64,000 nt of DNA, taken from an uncultured Clostridia bacterium. GTDB lineage: Bacteria; Bacillota; Clostridia; Lachnospirales; CAG-274. Both the position numbers and the translations under genes were made by a program. The stretch spans positions 62,001-126,000 of the forward strand of contig CANRHR010000001.1 of assembly GCA_947630475.1 (NCBI GenBank), read 5' to 3'. A model generated the notes under the pieces. That model was not told the DNA's origin. It was given only the letters and a program-made list of their open reading frames with translations, and made no database searches. Positions within the stretch are counted from its first letter, which is position 1, and each line of letters begins with the position of its first letter. Shown here piece by piece: positions 31,372 to 39,113 of the stretch.

Positions 31372-33765
31372 ATGAATAAAAAAGCTTTACATACATTGGA
31401 ATTTGATAAAATAACCGAAAAACTGGCAGGCTATGCCGCTTCGGATATGGCAAAAAAGAAAGCTCTTGATTTAATGCCTTCTACAGATATTGAAGAGATA
31501 ACTCTTTGGCAGAAAGAAACATCACAGGCTGTTTCGATGATAATGAAGAAAGGATCATTGGGTTTTGGCGGATTAAGAGATATAACTGCATATTTAAAGA
31601 TTACCTCCGTAGGCGGAACTCTTTCGCCGGGAGATCTTATATGTATCGGCGATTTTTTAAATGTTACACAAAGAGTAAAAAGCTATTCTCAAGATGAGGA
31701 AAGTGATAATGGGTTTGATGTTTTGCATTCTCAGTTTGATATGCTTGAAATAGCGGAAAACCTTAAAAGAGAGATCGGAAGATGTATTATATCAGATACG
31801 GAAATCGCCGATGATGCTTCTGTCGGCTTAAGAAAGATAAGAAGAAGCATAAGTTCGGCAAATGACAAAATAAAAGAGCAGCTTAATTCTATAATACATT
31901 CTCAAAATTATAAAAATATGCTTCAAGAACCTGTTATTACAATAAGAAATGACAGGTATTGTGTTCCCGTGAAATCTGAATACAAAAATTCATTTACAGG
32001 AATGATACACGATCAATCTTCAACAGGAGCTACGTTTTTTATTGAACCCATGAGTGTTGTTCAATTAAACAATAAAATTAAGGATCTCCATGGTGAAGAA
32101 AAAATTGAGATTGAAAAAATACTTAAAAATCTTTCAGGTCTTGTTTTTGAAAACGCCGATATATTAAAAACAGATCTCGAAATTCTTTCTTATCTTGATT
32201 TTGTTTTTGCAAAAGCAGAGTTATCCGTAAGTATGAATGCATCCGAGCCTGTTTTTAATACCAATGGATATATTAATATTAAAAAAGCAAGACATCCTCT
32301 TTTAAATAAGGAAGAAGTTGTTGCAACAGATATTTATTTGGGGGATAAATTTACAACACTTTTGATAACAGGACCCAATACCGGAGGAAAAACCGTATCG
32401 TTAAAAACTCTTGGTCTTTTTACATTAATGGGGCAGGCAGGGCTGCATATTTCAGCGTTTGATAATTCTCAGCTTAATATTTTTGATGATGTTTTTTCGG
32501 ATATAGGGGATGAACAGAGTATTGAACAAAGCTTATCCACATTTTCATCTCATATGAGCAACATTGTTAAAATACTTAACAATGTTACGGATAATTCTCT
32601 TGTTTTGCTTGATGAACTTGGCGCAGGAACAGATCCTACAGAAGGGGCAGCGCTTGCCGTTTCTATAATTGAATACCTGCATAAAAGAAAAATAAGGACT
32701 GCAATTACCACTCATTACAGTGAACTTAAAGTATATGCAATAACAACAGAGGGCGTTGAAAATGCTTCATGTGAATTTGATGTTGAAACATTAAGACCAA
32801 CATACAGGCTTTTGATAGGCATACCGGGAAAGAGCAATGCTTTTGCAATATCTAAAAGGCTTGGCTTGCCGGATTTTATTATAGAAAATGCAAGAGAAGT
32901 TTTAAGCCGTGAAGATAAAAGATTTGAAGATGTTATAACAGATCTTGAGATAAGCCAAAAAGCGCTTATTATCGAGCAGGAAAGGGCGCAGGAATATAGG
33001 CTGGAGGCTGAAAGGCTTAAAAGCGATGTTGAAAATCAAAAAAGAAAAACAAAGCAGCAAAGGGATAAAATACTTGAAAATGCTGCCGAACAGGCAAGAA
33101 GAATACTTTCCGATGCAAAAGATGAAGCAGATGAAATTATAAAAGGCATGAATAAAATGATGAGAGAAAATTCCTCTCTCAAAGAACTTGATGAAAAAAG
33201 ACAGCAGCTCAGTAAAAAGCTTAATAAAGCTGATGAAAGGCTTTCTAAGCTAAAGAGCAAAAAAACGGAAAAAAGATTAAAAGCTTCATCAAAAAAACTT
33301 TCAAAAGGGGATAGAGTTTTTGTCGAATCTCTTAATCAAAGCGGTGAGCTGGTATCTGAGCCAAACTCAAAGGGCGAGGTTATGATTAAAATAGGAATAA
33401 TGAATGTAAAGGCGGATATAAAAGATCTGTATGTTGATACCTCAGCGCAAAAACCCGAAGAAAACAAAAAAATTGTTCCAAAAAGATATTCTCTTGGAGT
33501 TAAATCGGGAAAAGCTCAAAATATAAAAGCAGAACTTGATTTAAGAGGCTGTATGGTTTTGGAAGCGCTTGAAAAAGTAGATAAATATATTGATGATGCT
33601 TATTTGGCGGGTCTTTCTCCGATTACCATTATACACGGAAAGGGGACAGGCGCTTTAAGAAGCGCAATTCATGATTATTTAAGAAACAATTCCGGTGTAA
33701 AAAGTTTTAGATTAGGCGAGTATGGCGAAGGAGAAGCGGGGGTTACTATTGTTGAGCTTAAATAA
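31372..33765 (+). CDS. mutS2: MutS2, Smr-domain ATPase
   Basis: 797 residues. The MutS-like ATPase has Walker A LLITGPNTGGKTVSLKTLG, the LLDELGAGTDPTEGAALAV Walker B and TTHYSELKVYA. A long coiled coil follows at about 520-640. The C-terminal Smr nuclease domain reads LDLRGCMVLEALEKVDKYID and IIHGKGTGALRSAIHDYLRN (HGKGTG). The mismatch-recognition domain of MutS1 is absent, as expected. In Bacillus MutS2 acts on collided ribosomes and in recombination control. It stands alone, followed by deoD 147 bases later. Confidence 0.96.
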   Translation: MNKKALHTLEFDKITEKLAGYAASDMAKKKALDLMPSTDIEEITLWQKETSQAVSMIMKKGSLGFGGLRDITAYLKITSVGGTLSPGDLICIGDFLNVTQRVKSYSQDEESDNGFDVLHSQFDMLEIAENLKREIGRCIISDTEIADDASVGLRKIRRSISSANDKIKEQLNSIIHSQNYKNMLQEPVITIRNDRYCVPVKSEYKNSFTGMIHDQSSTGATFFIEPMSVVQLNNKIKDLHGEEKIEIEKILKNLSGLVFENADILKTDLEILSYLDFVFAKAELSVSMNASEPVFNTNGYINIKKARHPLLNKEEVVATDIYLGDKFTTLLITGPNTGGKTVSLKTLGLFTLMGQAGLHISAFDNSQLNIFDDVFSDIGDEQSIEQSLSTFSSHMSNIVKILNNVTDNSLVLLDELGAGTDPTEGAALAVSIIEYLHKRKIRTAITTHYSELKVYAITTEGVENASCEFDVETLRPTYRLLIGIPGKSNAFAISKRLGLPDFIIENAREVLSREDKRFEDVITDLEISQKALIIEQERAQEYRLEAERLKSDVENQKRKTKQQRDKILENAAEQARRILSDAKDEADEIIKGMNKMMRENSSLKELDEKRQQLSKKLNKADERLSKLKSKKTEKRLKASSKKLSKGDRVFVESLNQSGELVSEPNSKGEVMIKIGIMNVKADIKDLYVDTSAQKPEENKKIVPKRYSLGVKSGKAQNIKAELDLRGCMVLEALEKVDKYIDDAYLAGLSPITIIHGKGTGALRSAIHDYLRNNSGVKSFRLGEYGEGEAGVTIVELK

Positions 33766-33912
33766 TTTATAAATTGCTTTGCGGTTCCTGCTTTATTTTT
33801 ATTTCTCTCCGACATTTGGCTAAGTATTATTGTTGATTTTTTTATAAATGACTGATATTATTATATTAAGAAAAATGCTGTTATAATTAAATTTTAAAGA
33901 GGTGAATTAGAT

Positions 33913-34614
33913 ATGATAAATACAACTCATATAAACCAAACCGCTGAAATTACAGAAACTGTCCTTATGCCGGGAGATCCTTTAAGAGCAAAATATATTG
34001 CCGAAAATTTTTTAAGCAATACAAAACAGTTTAATTCCGTAAGAGGGGCGTTAGGCTTTACAGGAACTTATAAAGGAAATGATATTTCTGTTATGGGCAC
34101 AGGCATGGGAATGCCTTCTGTCGGCATTTATTCATATGAGCTGATTAATGTTTTTAATGTTAAAAATCTTATAAGAATTGGTTCCTGTGCTTCTTTGCAG
34201 CCCGAGGTAAATATTCATGATATTATATTTGCTATTGCGGCTTCAACTGATTCAAATTTTGCGTTTCAATTTAATCTTCCGGGTACATATAGTGCTTGCT
34301 GTTCATATGAGCTTTTATCAAAAGCAAAAAATAAAGCTGATGAATTTGGCTTTAAAAGCCATGTAGGAAATGTACTGTCAAGCGACGTATTTTACAGTGC
34401 AGATGATACTATTAATTCACGATGGCAAAAAATGGGAATAATGGCAATAGAAATGGAAGCTGCCGCTCTTTACATGCAGGCCGCTCGTTATGGCGCAAAT
34501 GCTTTGTGTATGCTTACCGTAAGCGATAACATTTTAACCGGAGAAGCTCTAAGCGCCGAAGAAAGACAAACAGCTTTTAATGATATGGTGGAAACAGCTT
34601 TGGAGCTTGCATAA
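33913..34614 (+). CDS. deoD: Purine nucleoside phosphorylase, DeoD type
   Basis: 233 residues of the hexameric PNP family: VLMPGDPLRAKYIAENFL, MGTGMGMPSVGIYSYELINV, IRIGSCASL, and MAIEMEAAALYMQAAR with the ribose-binding MEME-type glutamates. The general-acid Asp is in VSDNI. It splits purine (deoxy)nucleosides with phosphate. AGAGGTG precedes the start. It is 18 bases upstream of the pyrimidine nucleoside phosphorylase gene, forming a nucleoside salvage pair. Confidence 0.96.
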   Translation: MINTTHINQTAEITETVLMPGDPLRAKYIAENFLSNTKQFNSVRGALGFTGTYKGNDISVMGTGMGMPSVGIYSYELINVFNVKNLIRIGSCASLQPEVNIHDIIFAIAASTDSNFAFQFNLPGTYSACCSYELLSKAKNKADEFGFKSHVGNVLSSDVFYSADDTINSRWQKMGIMAIEMEAAALYMQAARYGANALCMLTVSDNILTGEALSAEERQTAFNDMVETALELA

Positions 34615-34632
34615 TAAATTGGAGCTGATGTT

Positions 34633-35946
34633 ATGATTATAACTGATATAATTGCAAAAAAAAGAAATAAGCTTGAATTAAGTACAGATGAGATTAACTT
34701 TTTTATAAAAGGTGTCACGGATCATTCAATAAAAGATTATCAGATTTCAGCAATGCTAATGGCAATATGCATTAACTCCTTAAACAAAAGAGAAACATAT
34801 GATTTAACAATGGCTATGGCAAAATCAGGCTCAATGCTTGATTTATCGGAAATTCCCTCAATTAAGGTTGATAAACACAGCACTGGAGGTGTTGCCGACG
34901 CTGTAACGTTAGCGCTTGCGCCTCTTACGGCAAGTCTTGGTCTTCCGATTGTTAAAATGTCAGGAAAAGGGCTTGGTCATACGGGAGGAACAATAGATAA
35001 GCTTAATTCTATACCAAATTTTAATACTGAAATTAAAATTGAAAAAGCTATAGAGCAAGTAAAAAATATTAATATCGTTCTTATGGAACAAACACAAGAC
35101 CTTGTTCCGGCTGATAAAATATTATATAATCTAAGAGATGTAACAGCCACAGTTGAAAGTATTCCTCTTATTGCTTCAAGCATTATGAGTAAAAAGCTTG
35201 CATCGGGCGCAGATGCTATAGTGTTGGATGTTAAATGCGGCAGCGGAGCATTTATAAAAGATTTTGATAATGCCGTAAAGCTATCCGAAATAATGATTGA
35301 TATTGGCAAAAAAGCAGGAAAAAGAACGGTTGCAATAATCACTGATATGAATCAACCCCTTGGAAACAGCATAGGAAACAGTATCGAGGTTGTTGAAGCA
35401 ATTGAAATTTTAAAAGGAAACATAACAGGAAAATTAAAAGATATTATTCTTGTTTTGGGGTCATATATGCTTTTGCTTGGAAATAAAACCGATAATCTTG
35501 ACAAGGCAAAGCTTATGCTTGAAGAAAATATAATTAATAAAAAAGGTCTTGAAAAATTCAGAGAGCTTATCGATGCTCAAGGAGGAAATTCAAATATAAT
35601 AGATGATTATTCGCTTTTGCCTTGCTGTAAATACAAAGCAGAGTTTATATCTGAATATGATGGATATATTACAAGTATCGACACATCAAAAATTGGCGCT
35701 GCTTGTGTTGAAACCGGCGCAGGACGTCATAAAAAAGATGATAAAATAGATTATGGCTCAGGCATAATCTTAAAAAAACGAATTGGTGATAAAATTCAAA
35801 AAAATGAAATTATAGCCGAAGTCTTTGCATCCAGTAAAGAAAAAATTGAAAATGCTTTATCTGTTCTTAGTACGGCATTTTCAATCGGCAATGAAAAAAT
35901 TATTCCTTCAAATATAATTTTAGGTATATTGGACAATAAAATATAA
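34633..35946 (+). CDS. pdp: Pyrimidine-nucleoside phosphorylase
   Basis: 437 residues, the family length. Signatures are DYQISAMLMAICINSL, KVDKHSTGGVADAVTLALAP (phosphate site), KMSGKGLGHTGGTIDKLNSI (the thymidine/pyrimidine phosphorylase signature), and the C-terminal VETGAGRHKKDDKIDYGSGI. It converts thymidine, deoxyuridine or uridine plus phosphate into base and sugar-1-phosphate. GGAGC precedes the ATG, and the gene is translated right after deoD. No deoB or deoC is present nearby. Confidence 0.95.
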   Translation: MIITDIIAKKRNKLELSTDEINFFIKGVTDHSIKDYQISAMLMAICINSLNKRETYDLTMAMAKSGSMLDLSEIPSIKVDKHSTGGVADAVTLALAPLTASLGLPIVKMSGKGLGHTGGTIDKLNSIPNFNTEIKIEKAIEQVKNINIVLMEQTQDLVPADKILYNLRDVTATVESIPLIASSIMSKKLASGADAIVLDVKCGSGAFIKDFDNAVKLSEIMIDIGKKAGKRTVAIITDMNQPLGNSIGNSIEVVEAIEILKGNITGKLKDIILVLGSYMLLLGNKTDNLDKAKLMLEENIINKKGLEKFRELIDAQGGNSNIIDDYSLLPCCKYKAEFISEYDGYITSIDTSKIGAACVETGAGRHKKDDKIDYGSGIILKKRIGDKIQKNEIIAEVFASSKEKIENALSVLSTAFSIGNEKIIPSNIILGILDNKI

Positions 35947-35952
35947 AATTTA

Positions 35953-35992
35953 AAAATTCTCTGTAAGACATTTATTTGCAGAGAATTTTTTT
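35953..35992 (+). terminator. Terminator of deoD-pdp
   Basis: AAAATTCTCTG (35953-35963) pairs with CAGAGAATTTT (35979-35989), followed by more T. It starts 7 bases after the pdp stop. Confidence 0.8.
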
Positions 35993-36026
35993 ATAAGTTA
36001 AATATATGATTATTTCATTTATATTT

Positions 36027-36070
36027 TACCCAACTATTCGCAAAATCTGCATTTTGCGAATAGTTGGGTA
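36027..36070. repeat. 20-bp perfect palindrome with a 4-base loop
   Basis: TACCCAACTATTCGCAAAAT (36027-36046) and its exact complement (36051-36070) surround CTGC. Neither flank has a T run, so it is not a normal terminator, and it comes after the pdp terminator. It is the longest perfect stem noticed in the window. No second copy was seen here. It could be a REP/MITE-like insertion, a protein-binding site or a recombination target. Confidence 0.75.
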
Positions 36071-36152
36071 TGCCTTAATTTGTGTTTTTTACTTCCCCTA
36101 TTCTAAAATTATAATTTATAATTAATGTTAATCACCAAAAAAGTTGTTTCAT

Positions 36153-36181
36153 CATAGTATGTACTATAATCTTAGAAAGGA
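36153..36181 (+). promoter_or_regulatory. Weak sigma-K-like promoter candidate
   Basis: AC (36154-36155), 17 bases, CATAGTATG (36173-36181) resembles the mother-cell sigma-K pattern AC-N16/17-CATANNNTA with the last base different. It lies just upstream of the Cys/Asn-rich small protein gene, whose composition would suit a spore coat protein. The motif is short and chance matches are common in AT-rich DNA. Confidence 0.25.
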
Positions 36182-36191
36182 GGATTTTAAA

Positions 36192-36536
36192 ATGAATGAT
36201 AACTGTTTAAATGAAAGCTTATGCAGATATATAGGTCAGACTGTAACAATTTTTACAACAAGCGGAGGCGCCAGCGGCTGTGGATTTACAGGACTTTTGG
36301 CATCTGTTTCTGATAATTGTGTTAAATTAATAACCGATATAGGTGCAGCTCCATCTTGTCCTTTGGGAAGCAACTGTGGATGCGGCTGTTCAAATTTTTC
36401 AAATAATAACGGAAATTGGAATTGGAACAATAATTCAGGTTGGAATAGCTGTGGCTGCAACAGCAATAACTGGCTTGGTTCTGTAACGGAAATTCCTGTT
36501 TGTAAAATTGCCAGCTTTACTCATAACGCAATTTAA
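36192..36536 (+). CDS. Small Cys/Asn/Trp-rich protein, possible spore-coat or surface protein
   Basis: The start at 36192 has a perfect AGAAAGGAGG site nine bases upstream and gives 114 residues; an earlier ATG at 36144 lacks one. The N-terminal half (LCRYIGQTVTIFTTSGGASG, GCGFTGLLASVSDNCVKLIT) looks like a small beta-barrel (SH3/Sm-like) fold. The middle is low-complexity with CGCGCSNFSNNNGNWNWNNN, and the end (TEIPVCKIASFTHNAI) again looks folded. There is no signal peptide. Eleven cysteines suggest disulfide cross-linking or metal binding. A spore coat role is a guess from composition and a weak sigma-K-like promoter. Confidence 0.6.
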   Translation: MNDNCLNESLCRYIGQTVTIFTTSGGASGCGFTGLLASVSDNCVKLITDIGAAPSCPLGSNCGCGCSNFSNNNGNWNWNNNSGWNSCGCNSNNWLGSVTEIPVCKIASFTHNAI

Positions 36537-36575
36537 ATTTATTTTTATAAAGCCATTTCTCTCCTGCTTTATAAT

Positions 36576-36611
36576 AAAAAAGGATCCATCTATCACTGAT
36601 GGACCCTTTTT
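36576..36611. terminator. Bidirectional terminator between the Cys-rich gene and azlD
   Basis: AAAAAAGGATCCATC (36576-36590) pairs with GATGGACCCTTTTT (36598-36611) with one mismatch. T runs on both strands suit the two convergent transcription units. Confidence 0.75.
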
Positions 36612-36624
36612 AACAATTTTTATT

Positions 36625-36924
36625 TTATAAAATTAAATCGAAAATAAATGCTATTATTGAAGCTGAAATTGCTACAACTATAAGTGGAAAATTAAAGTAT
36701 GCCAAAATGAGGGCTGTAATTGTACCTGCTGTTGCAGTAATCATATTTCCTGTGCTGAAGAAAATAGCGGGAATTGTCATAGCGCTTAAAACTGCATAAG
36801 GCATATAATATAAGAAACTTTTAATAAATGCAGATTTTATTTTCTTCCTAAAAAAAGCAAAAGGCAACATTCTCAACATATATGTAACACCTGCCATAAC
36901 AACAATATAAATGCAAATACTCAT
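36625..36924 (-). CDS. azlD: AzlD, small subunit of branched-chain amino acid exporter
   Basis: A 99-residue protein with three or four membrane segments: ICIYIVVMAGVTYMLRMLPF, FLYYMPYAVLSAMTIPAIFF, TAGTITALILAYFNFPLIVV and the terminal AISASIIAFIFDLIL. The length and the T/Y-x-L-R-M-x-P-F motif are those of AzlD. It overlaps the end of azlC by four bases, and the pair forms the AzlCD permease. Confidence 0.93.
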   Translation of the reverse strand: MSICIYIVVMAGVTYMLRMLPFAFFRKKIKSAFIKSFLYYMPYAVLSAMTIPAIFFSTGNMITATAGTITALILAYFNFPLIVVAISASIIAFIFDLIL

Positions 36925-37625
36925 TTTTCAATCTCCTCTTTTTTAGGAAAGATTATAGCACCAAATATTGAAGAAATTAATGCACATAATATTATAGAAA
37001 ATCCACTTGACAACGATGGCAATAAAAATTTACAAACTACACTTAAAGCAGCCGAAAAAATCACAACAATTAATATATTAAAATGTTTAGCTGACGGAGG
37101 CAAAATTATTGCAATAAACATAGCATAAAGAACAATTCCCAATGCAGATGTAATTGACCGAGGAAGCATTTCACCTGCGGCAGCGCCAATAAATGTGCCT
37201 CCGATCCAACCAAGCGCCGAAATAAATATCAAACCATACATATAAGATGGTTTGATAGGCTCTTTATTTGTTGAGCATACAGCAAAAATTTCATCTGTTA
37301 TGCCATATGCTGCAATCAGCCTGTGCGGAAATGTAAAGCTTTTATCAAGATTTTGCGAAAGAGATAACGCCATAAGCGAATAACGCAAATTTATTATTAG
37401 CTGCACCAATGCCATTTCAATCAATGTTCCACCGGCAGCTATTATATCCACTCCCGCTGCTTGTCCTGCCGATGTTAAATTTGTAATGGATATTATGACC
37501 GCTTGAATACACGATAACCCTAAGCGAACCGACAATATTCCAAAAGCAAATGAAACTGACAAATAACCTAAGCATATCGGCATACCATTAATTATGCCCC
37601 TAAAAAAATTTGATTTTATTCTCAT
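36921..37625 (-). CDS. azlC: AzlC, large subunit of branched-chain amino acid exporter
   Basis: 234 residues with MPICLGYLSVSFAFGILSVR, NLTSAGQAAGVDIIAAGG, QLIINLRYSLMALSLSQNLD and YGITDEIFAVCS, the conserved AzlC/LIV-E pattern, and about seven membrane segments. AzlCD exports branched-chain amino acids or analogues. The ATG overlaps the stop of the SNF transporter gene upstream by four bases, so three transporter genes are translationally coupled. Confidence 0.94.
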   Translation of the reverse strand: MRIKSNFFRGIINGMPICLGYLSVSFAFGILSVRLGLSCIQAVIISITNLTSAGQAAGVDIIAAGGTLIEMALVQLIINLRYSLMALSLSQNLDKSFTFPHRLIAAYGITDEIFAVCSTNKEPIKPSYMYGLIFISALGWIGGTFIGAAAGEMLPRSITSALGIVLYAMFIAIILPPSAKHFNILIVVIFSAALSVVCKFLLPSLSSGFSIILCALISSIFGAIIFPKKEEIEK

Positions 37626-39001
37626 CTCAATATACCTAAAGAACCTAAAAGCAATATAAATAATAAAACAGGAGCAATATATTTTACCATAACTATAAAC
37701 AATCTTTTTCTTCCAAATTTTTCGCCGTTTTTTGTTGCTTCATCTATAATTGTTTTTGGTTTTACAATCCAACCTACGAGTAAGCAGGTTCCTATAGCAA
37801 CTATCGGCATAAGAATATTGTTGCTTAAATAATCCATAATATCAAGAATCTGAGCAGTAACGCCATTTGGCAGCTTAGCCTCAAAATAAAACAAATTATA
37901 ACCAAGGCATATAAATATTCCAATTATAAGCGCAATTGTACTTTCTATAACTGTAGCTTTGCCTCTGGACCATCCGAAAGAATCTATTAAACTTGCCACA
38001 ACAGCTTCAAGAATTGATATTGCGCTTGTAAGAGCAGCCAACAATACCATAAAAAAGAAAACGCAGCCAATAATATTTCCGATAGTTCCCATTGAAGCAA
38101 ATACTTTGGGCAAAGCAATAAACATCAATCCGGGGCCTGAAGAACTCATACCATCTCTGCCTATAAAAACATATACTGCCGGAATAATCATAACGCCGGC
38201 AAGAAAAGCAACAACAGTATCAAATAATTCAATTCTGTTAACCGATTTCATAAGATTGCTGTCGTCCTTAAAATAAGAGCCATATGTTACCATTATTCCC
38301 ATTGCTACGCTTATACTGTAAAAAAGCTGTCCCATAGCATCTAAAATAACAATGAATATATCTTTTGCTGTTTTTCCTTCGATATTTGGTATAACATATA
38401 TTTTTAATCCATCAAAGCCTGTACGTCCATCATAGTTAAGGGTAAGTGAAAATATAGCTATTGCAATTACAAACACTAAAAGTATAGGCATAAGTATTTT
38501 TGAAATTGCTTCTATACCTTTATTAACTCCCCTATAAATAACAACCGCAACCGCAAAAAGAAAAATAATATTAAATAATATTGGCTGCGCATAGCCTGTT
38601 ATAAATCCTGTAAAATATCCGTCTTGAGCAGTAGCATAACCCTCGCCGACAATAAATGCAATAAAATATTTAAAAACCCAGCCGCCTATAATACAATAAT
38701 AAGGTAAAATCACAAACGGAACTAAGCTTGCAAATATACCTATCCATCCGGATTTTTTATGAAGCTTTCCATAAGCGGTAAGAGCGCTTTGTTTTGTTTT
38801 TCTGCCAATAGCCACTTCAGAAACAATTAAAGTAAAACCAAATGTAAGCGCAAGTATAATATAGACAAACAAAAAAATTCCTCCGCCGTCTTTAGCCGCA
38901 AGATAAGGAAATCTCCATATATTTCCCAACCCTACAGCGCTCCCCGCAGCCGCAAGAACAAATCCCAGCGAGCTGGAAAACGAATTTCTTTTTTCTTTCA
39001 T
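37622..39001 (-). CDS. Sodium-dependent transporter, SNF/NSS family
   Basis: 459 residues with about eleven or twelve membrane segments. The N-terminal signature is SSLGFVLAAAGSAVGLGNIW then RFPYLAAKDGGGIFLFVY, which is the LeuT-type sodium and substrate site. Later motifs include YGSYFKDDSNLMKSV and ISILEAVVASLIDSFG. Bacterial members import amino acids or related amines with sodium. Coupling to azlCD suggests a matched import/export unit for a hydrophobic amino acid, which is an inference. GAGGAG lies ahead of the start. Confidence 0.93.
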   Translation of the reverse strand: MKEKRNSFSSSLGFVLAAAGSAVGLGNIWRFPYLAAKDGGGIFLFVYIILALTFGFTLIVSEVAIGRKTKQSALTAYGKLHKKSGWIGIFASLVPFVILPYYCIIGGWVFKYFIAFIVGEGYATAQDGYFTGFITGYAQPILFNIIFLFAVAVVIYRGVNKGIEAISKILMPILLVFVIAIAIFSLTLNYDGRTGFDGLKIYVIPNIEGKTAKDIFIVILDAMGQLFYSISVAMGIMVTYGSYFKDDSNLMKSVNRIELFDTVVAFLAGVMIIPAVYVFIGRDGMSSSGPGLMFIALPKVFASMGTIGNIIGCVFFFMVLLAALTSAISILEAVVASLIDSFGWSRGKATVIESTIALIIGIFICLGYNLFYFEAKLPNGVTAQILDIMDYLSNNILMPIVAIGTCLLVGWIVKPKTIIDEATKNGEKFGRKRLFIVMVKYIAPVLLFILLLGSLGILR

Positions 39002-39113
39002 AATAAAACTTTTGCTCCTCTCTGAACACTATAAAAATTACAACATTTACATTATAGCATAAAGATTTTTGAAATTCAAATATTTATATTGAGATGATAT
39101 CATGTGGATAATT

